Positions 7,559 through 8,773 of a stretch of 8,773 nucleotides of DNA are shown one piece after another. Source of the DNA: Enterocloster bolteae (GTDB taxonomy: Bacteria; Bacillota_A; Clostridia; Lachnospirales; Lachnospiraceae). The notes below the pieces were generated by a model. The model searched no databases. It saw nothing but the letters and a program-made list of their open reading frames with translations, and was not told where the DNA came from. Position 1 is the stretch's first letter, and the number at the start of each line of letters is the position of its first letter. Position numbers and translations under genes: made by a program. The stretch covers positions 1 to 8,773 of the forward strand of contig JAETTS010000089.1 in assembly GCA_021769025.1 (NCBI GenBank). The letters run 5' to 3'.

Positions 7559-8085
7559 CGGTAAACAGTCCCGTATTTGCTATCGTAAATACTGACCGCA
7601 AACTCCTCCTTTGCAGCCAGCCTTCCTGTTCCTGTATGTATGGACACCTTCAATTTTCCGAAGTCATTTTTCTTTACCAGCCCTTCTTCACTGCAATCCT
7701 CTTCCATTCTCTCCAAGAGCGCCATAGCCATGCGCATCTGTTTTTCTTCTTTCTTGGCCTTATCCATGATTCTTCCGGAAAGGATCATCACATTGAAAAA
7801 CATAGAAACAGACAGGGCAATCAGTAGTATGGCCAGCAAGCTCTCTGCCATCGTCTCTCCTCTTTGCATAGCCAGTTTCCGTGTTCGCTCTGGATTCTGA
7901 GAAGCATCTGGCTTCCATTCTGGATCCAGACTTTGCGTTGTGCCTGGCTTCCATCCTGATCCCGGACTTTGCGTTGTGCCTGGCTTCCATAATGGCCTCA
8001 GACTTTGTTTCTCATCTGGCTCTGGTTTCAGCTTCTCCCTTTCTTCTACCTCTCTCCTTAACATTCCCTTCCACTCTGGCTCCAT
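7546..8085 (-). CDS. Pseudopilin-like membrane protein with repeat-bearing N-terminal extension
   Basis: The 179-residue protein has three parts. Residues 1-72 are hydrophilic and rich in Pro, Trp, Glu and Lys, with three 12-residue repeats around the core WKPGTTQS (the third reads WKPDASQN). Residues 73-102 hold MQRGETMAESLLAILLIAL, which fits a prepilin site: cleavage after G76 would put Glu at mature position 5 (E81), although position 1 would be Glu rather than the usual Phe or Met. The remaining ~77 residues are a short, charged globular region. If M1 is right the leader is about 76 residues, unusually long. M1 is supported by AAGGTG four bases upstream and an in-frame stop just before it. 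A second strong ribosome binding site, AGGAG (7857-7861), lies five bases before M79 and could give a 101-residue product starting at the membrane helix. The gene overlaps the next pseudopilin gene. Function unknown; likely a minor pseudopilin. Confidence 0.75.
   Translation of the reverse strand: MEPEWKGMLRREVEEREKLKPEPDEKQSLRPLWKPGTTQSPGSGWKPGTTQSLDPEWKPDASQNPERTRKLAMQRGETMAESLLAILLIALSVSMFFNVMILSGRIMDKAKKEEKQMRMAMALLERMEEDCSEEGLVKKNDFGKLKVSIHTGTGRLAAKEEFAVSIYDSKYGTVYRWEE
7908..8015 (-). repeat. Three tandem 36-bp repeats inside the pseudopilin gene
   Basis: Copies lie at 7908-7943, 7944-7979 and 7980-8015, each beginning CTGGCTTCCAT on the plus strand. The first two match at about 31 of 36 bases, and the third is more diverged in its second half. 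The period is a multiple of three, so each copy encodes one 12-residue unit with a Trp-Lys-Pro core, and partly matching sequence extends on both sides. The array is in frame with the minus-strand gene and expands its cytoplasmic N-terminal extension. Confidence 0.9.
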
Positions 8086-8175
8086 GCTTCACCTTACCAT
8101 CGACCCCGGAATGGCTCCCGGCCCCTTCGATCCCCAATCATTTTCTCCGATTCACCTGTTTTTGGTGTTATCCAT

Positions 8176-8215
8176 AGAAAGAGGCACTCATGCCGCCGCA
8201 CAAATGCCTTCTTCT
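8176..8215 (-). terminator. Weak terminator-like hairpin after ilvC
   Basis: Starting 13 bases after the ilvC stop, AGAAG-A-AGGCA pairs with TGCCT-C-TTTCT around a GC-rich 18-base centre that can itself pair (GTGC with GCAT). The only T-rich stretch (CTTTCT) is within the stem and interrupted by C, so termination, if it happens, is probably inefficient. The pseudopilin genes may be reached by read-through from ilvC, since no good promoter is visible between 8086 and 8227. Confidence 0.35.
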
Positions 8216-8227
8216 GATCTCTGAACA

Positions 8228-8773
<546 letters not shown>

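Noticed and set aside
7908..8015. CRISPR-like array
   Set aside because: The repeats are directly abutting with no spacers, diverge between copies and encode protein in frame.
7881..8224. Plus-strand open frames opposite the pseudopilin repeats, giving repeats such as DFALCLASI
   Set aside because: The 36-bp repeat keeps both strands open, so the repeat pattern appears in both. Only the minus strand has a start signal, a prepilin motif and a fitting neighbour.

Overview
The window is a chromosomal segment in which every supported gene lies on the minus strand. Read in the direction of transcription, from high to low coordinates, the order is ilvC (5' end cut off by the window edge), a pair of prepilin-like genes, plsX, acpP, rnc, smc and ftsY. 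The cluster plsX-acpP-rnc-smc-ftsY, the short Gram-positive type FtsY, the strong AGGAGG-type ribosome binding sites and the moderate GC content point to a Firmicute of class Clostridia. Lachnospiraceae (Clostridium cluster XIVa) is my best guess; the species is an inference and cannot be fixed from this sequence.

Layout. 8228-8773 holds the C-terminal half of ketol-acid reductoisomerase (ilvC), followed by a weak terminator-like hairpin at 8176-8215. 7016-8085 holds two small overlapping membrane-anchored proteins with type IV prepilin (pseudopilin) signals. The first carries an unusual N-terminal extension built from 12-residue repeats. 6847-7015 is a regulatory spacer with a good sigma-A promoter, a 15-bp palindrome over its -35 box and a long perfect inverted repeat at the start of the predicted transcript. 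From there the housekeeping cluster runs to the window edge: plsX and acpP (phospholipid and fatty acid synthesis), rnc (RNase III), smc (chromosome condensation) and ftsY (signal recognition particle receptor). The acpP-rnc spacer (5439-5536) can fold into a long two-part RNA stem just upstream of the rnc ribosome binding site.

How the genes work together. PlsX converts acyl-ACP to acyl-phosphate for phosphatidic acid synthesis, and AcpP is the carrier it draws on. FtsY targets membrane proteins to the Sec translocon, SMC organises and segregates the chromosome, and RNase III matures rRNA and processes double-stranded RNA. They are probably at least partly co-transcribed from the promoter before plsX, since gaps are short and no convincing internal terminator is seen. 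The pseudopilin pair has no pilus ATPase, platform protein or prepilin peptidase within the window.

I found no CRISPR array, insertion sequence, tRNA or rRNA gene, or recognisable defence system. The parts least explained by standard annotation are the repeat-bearing pseudopilin and its partner, the plsX leader inverted repeat, and the acpP-rnc spacer structure.
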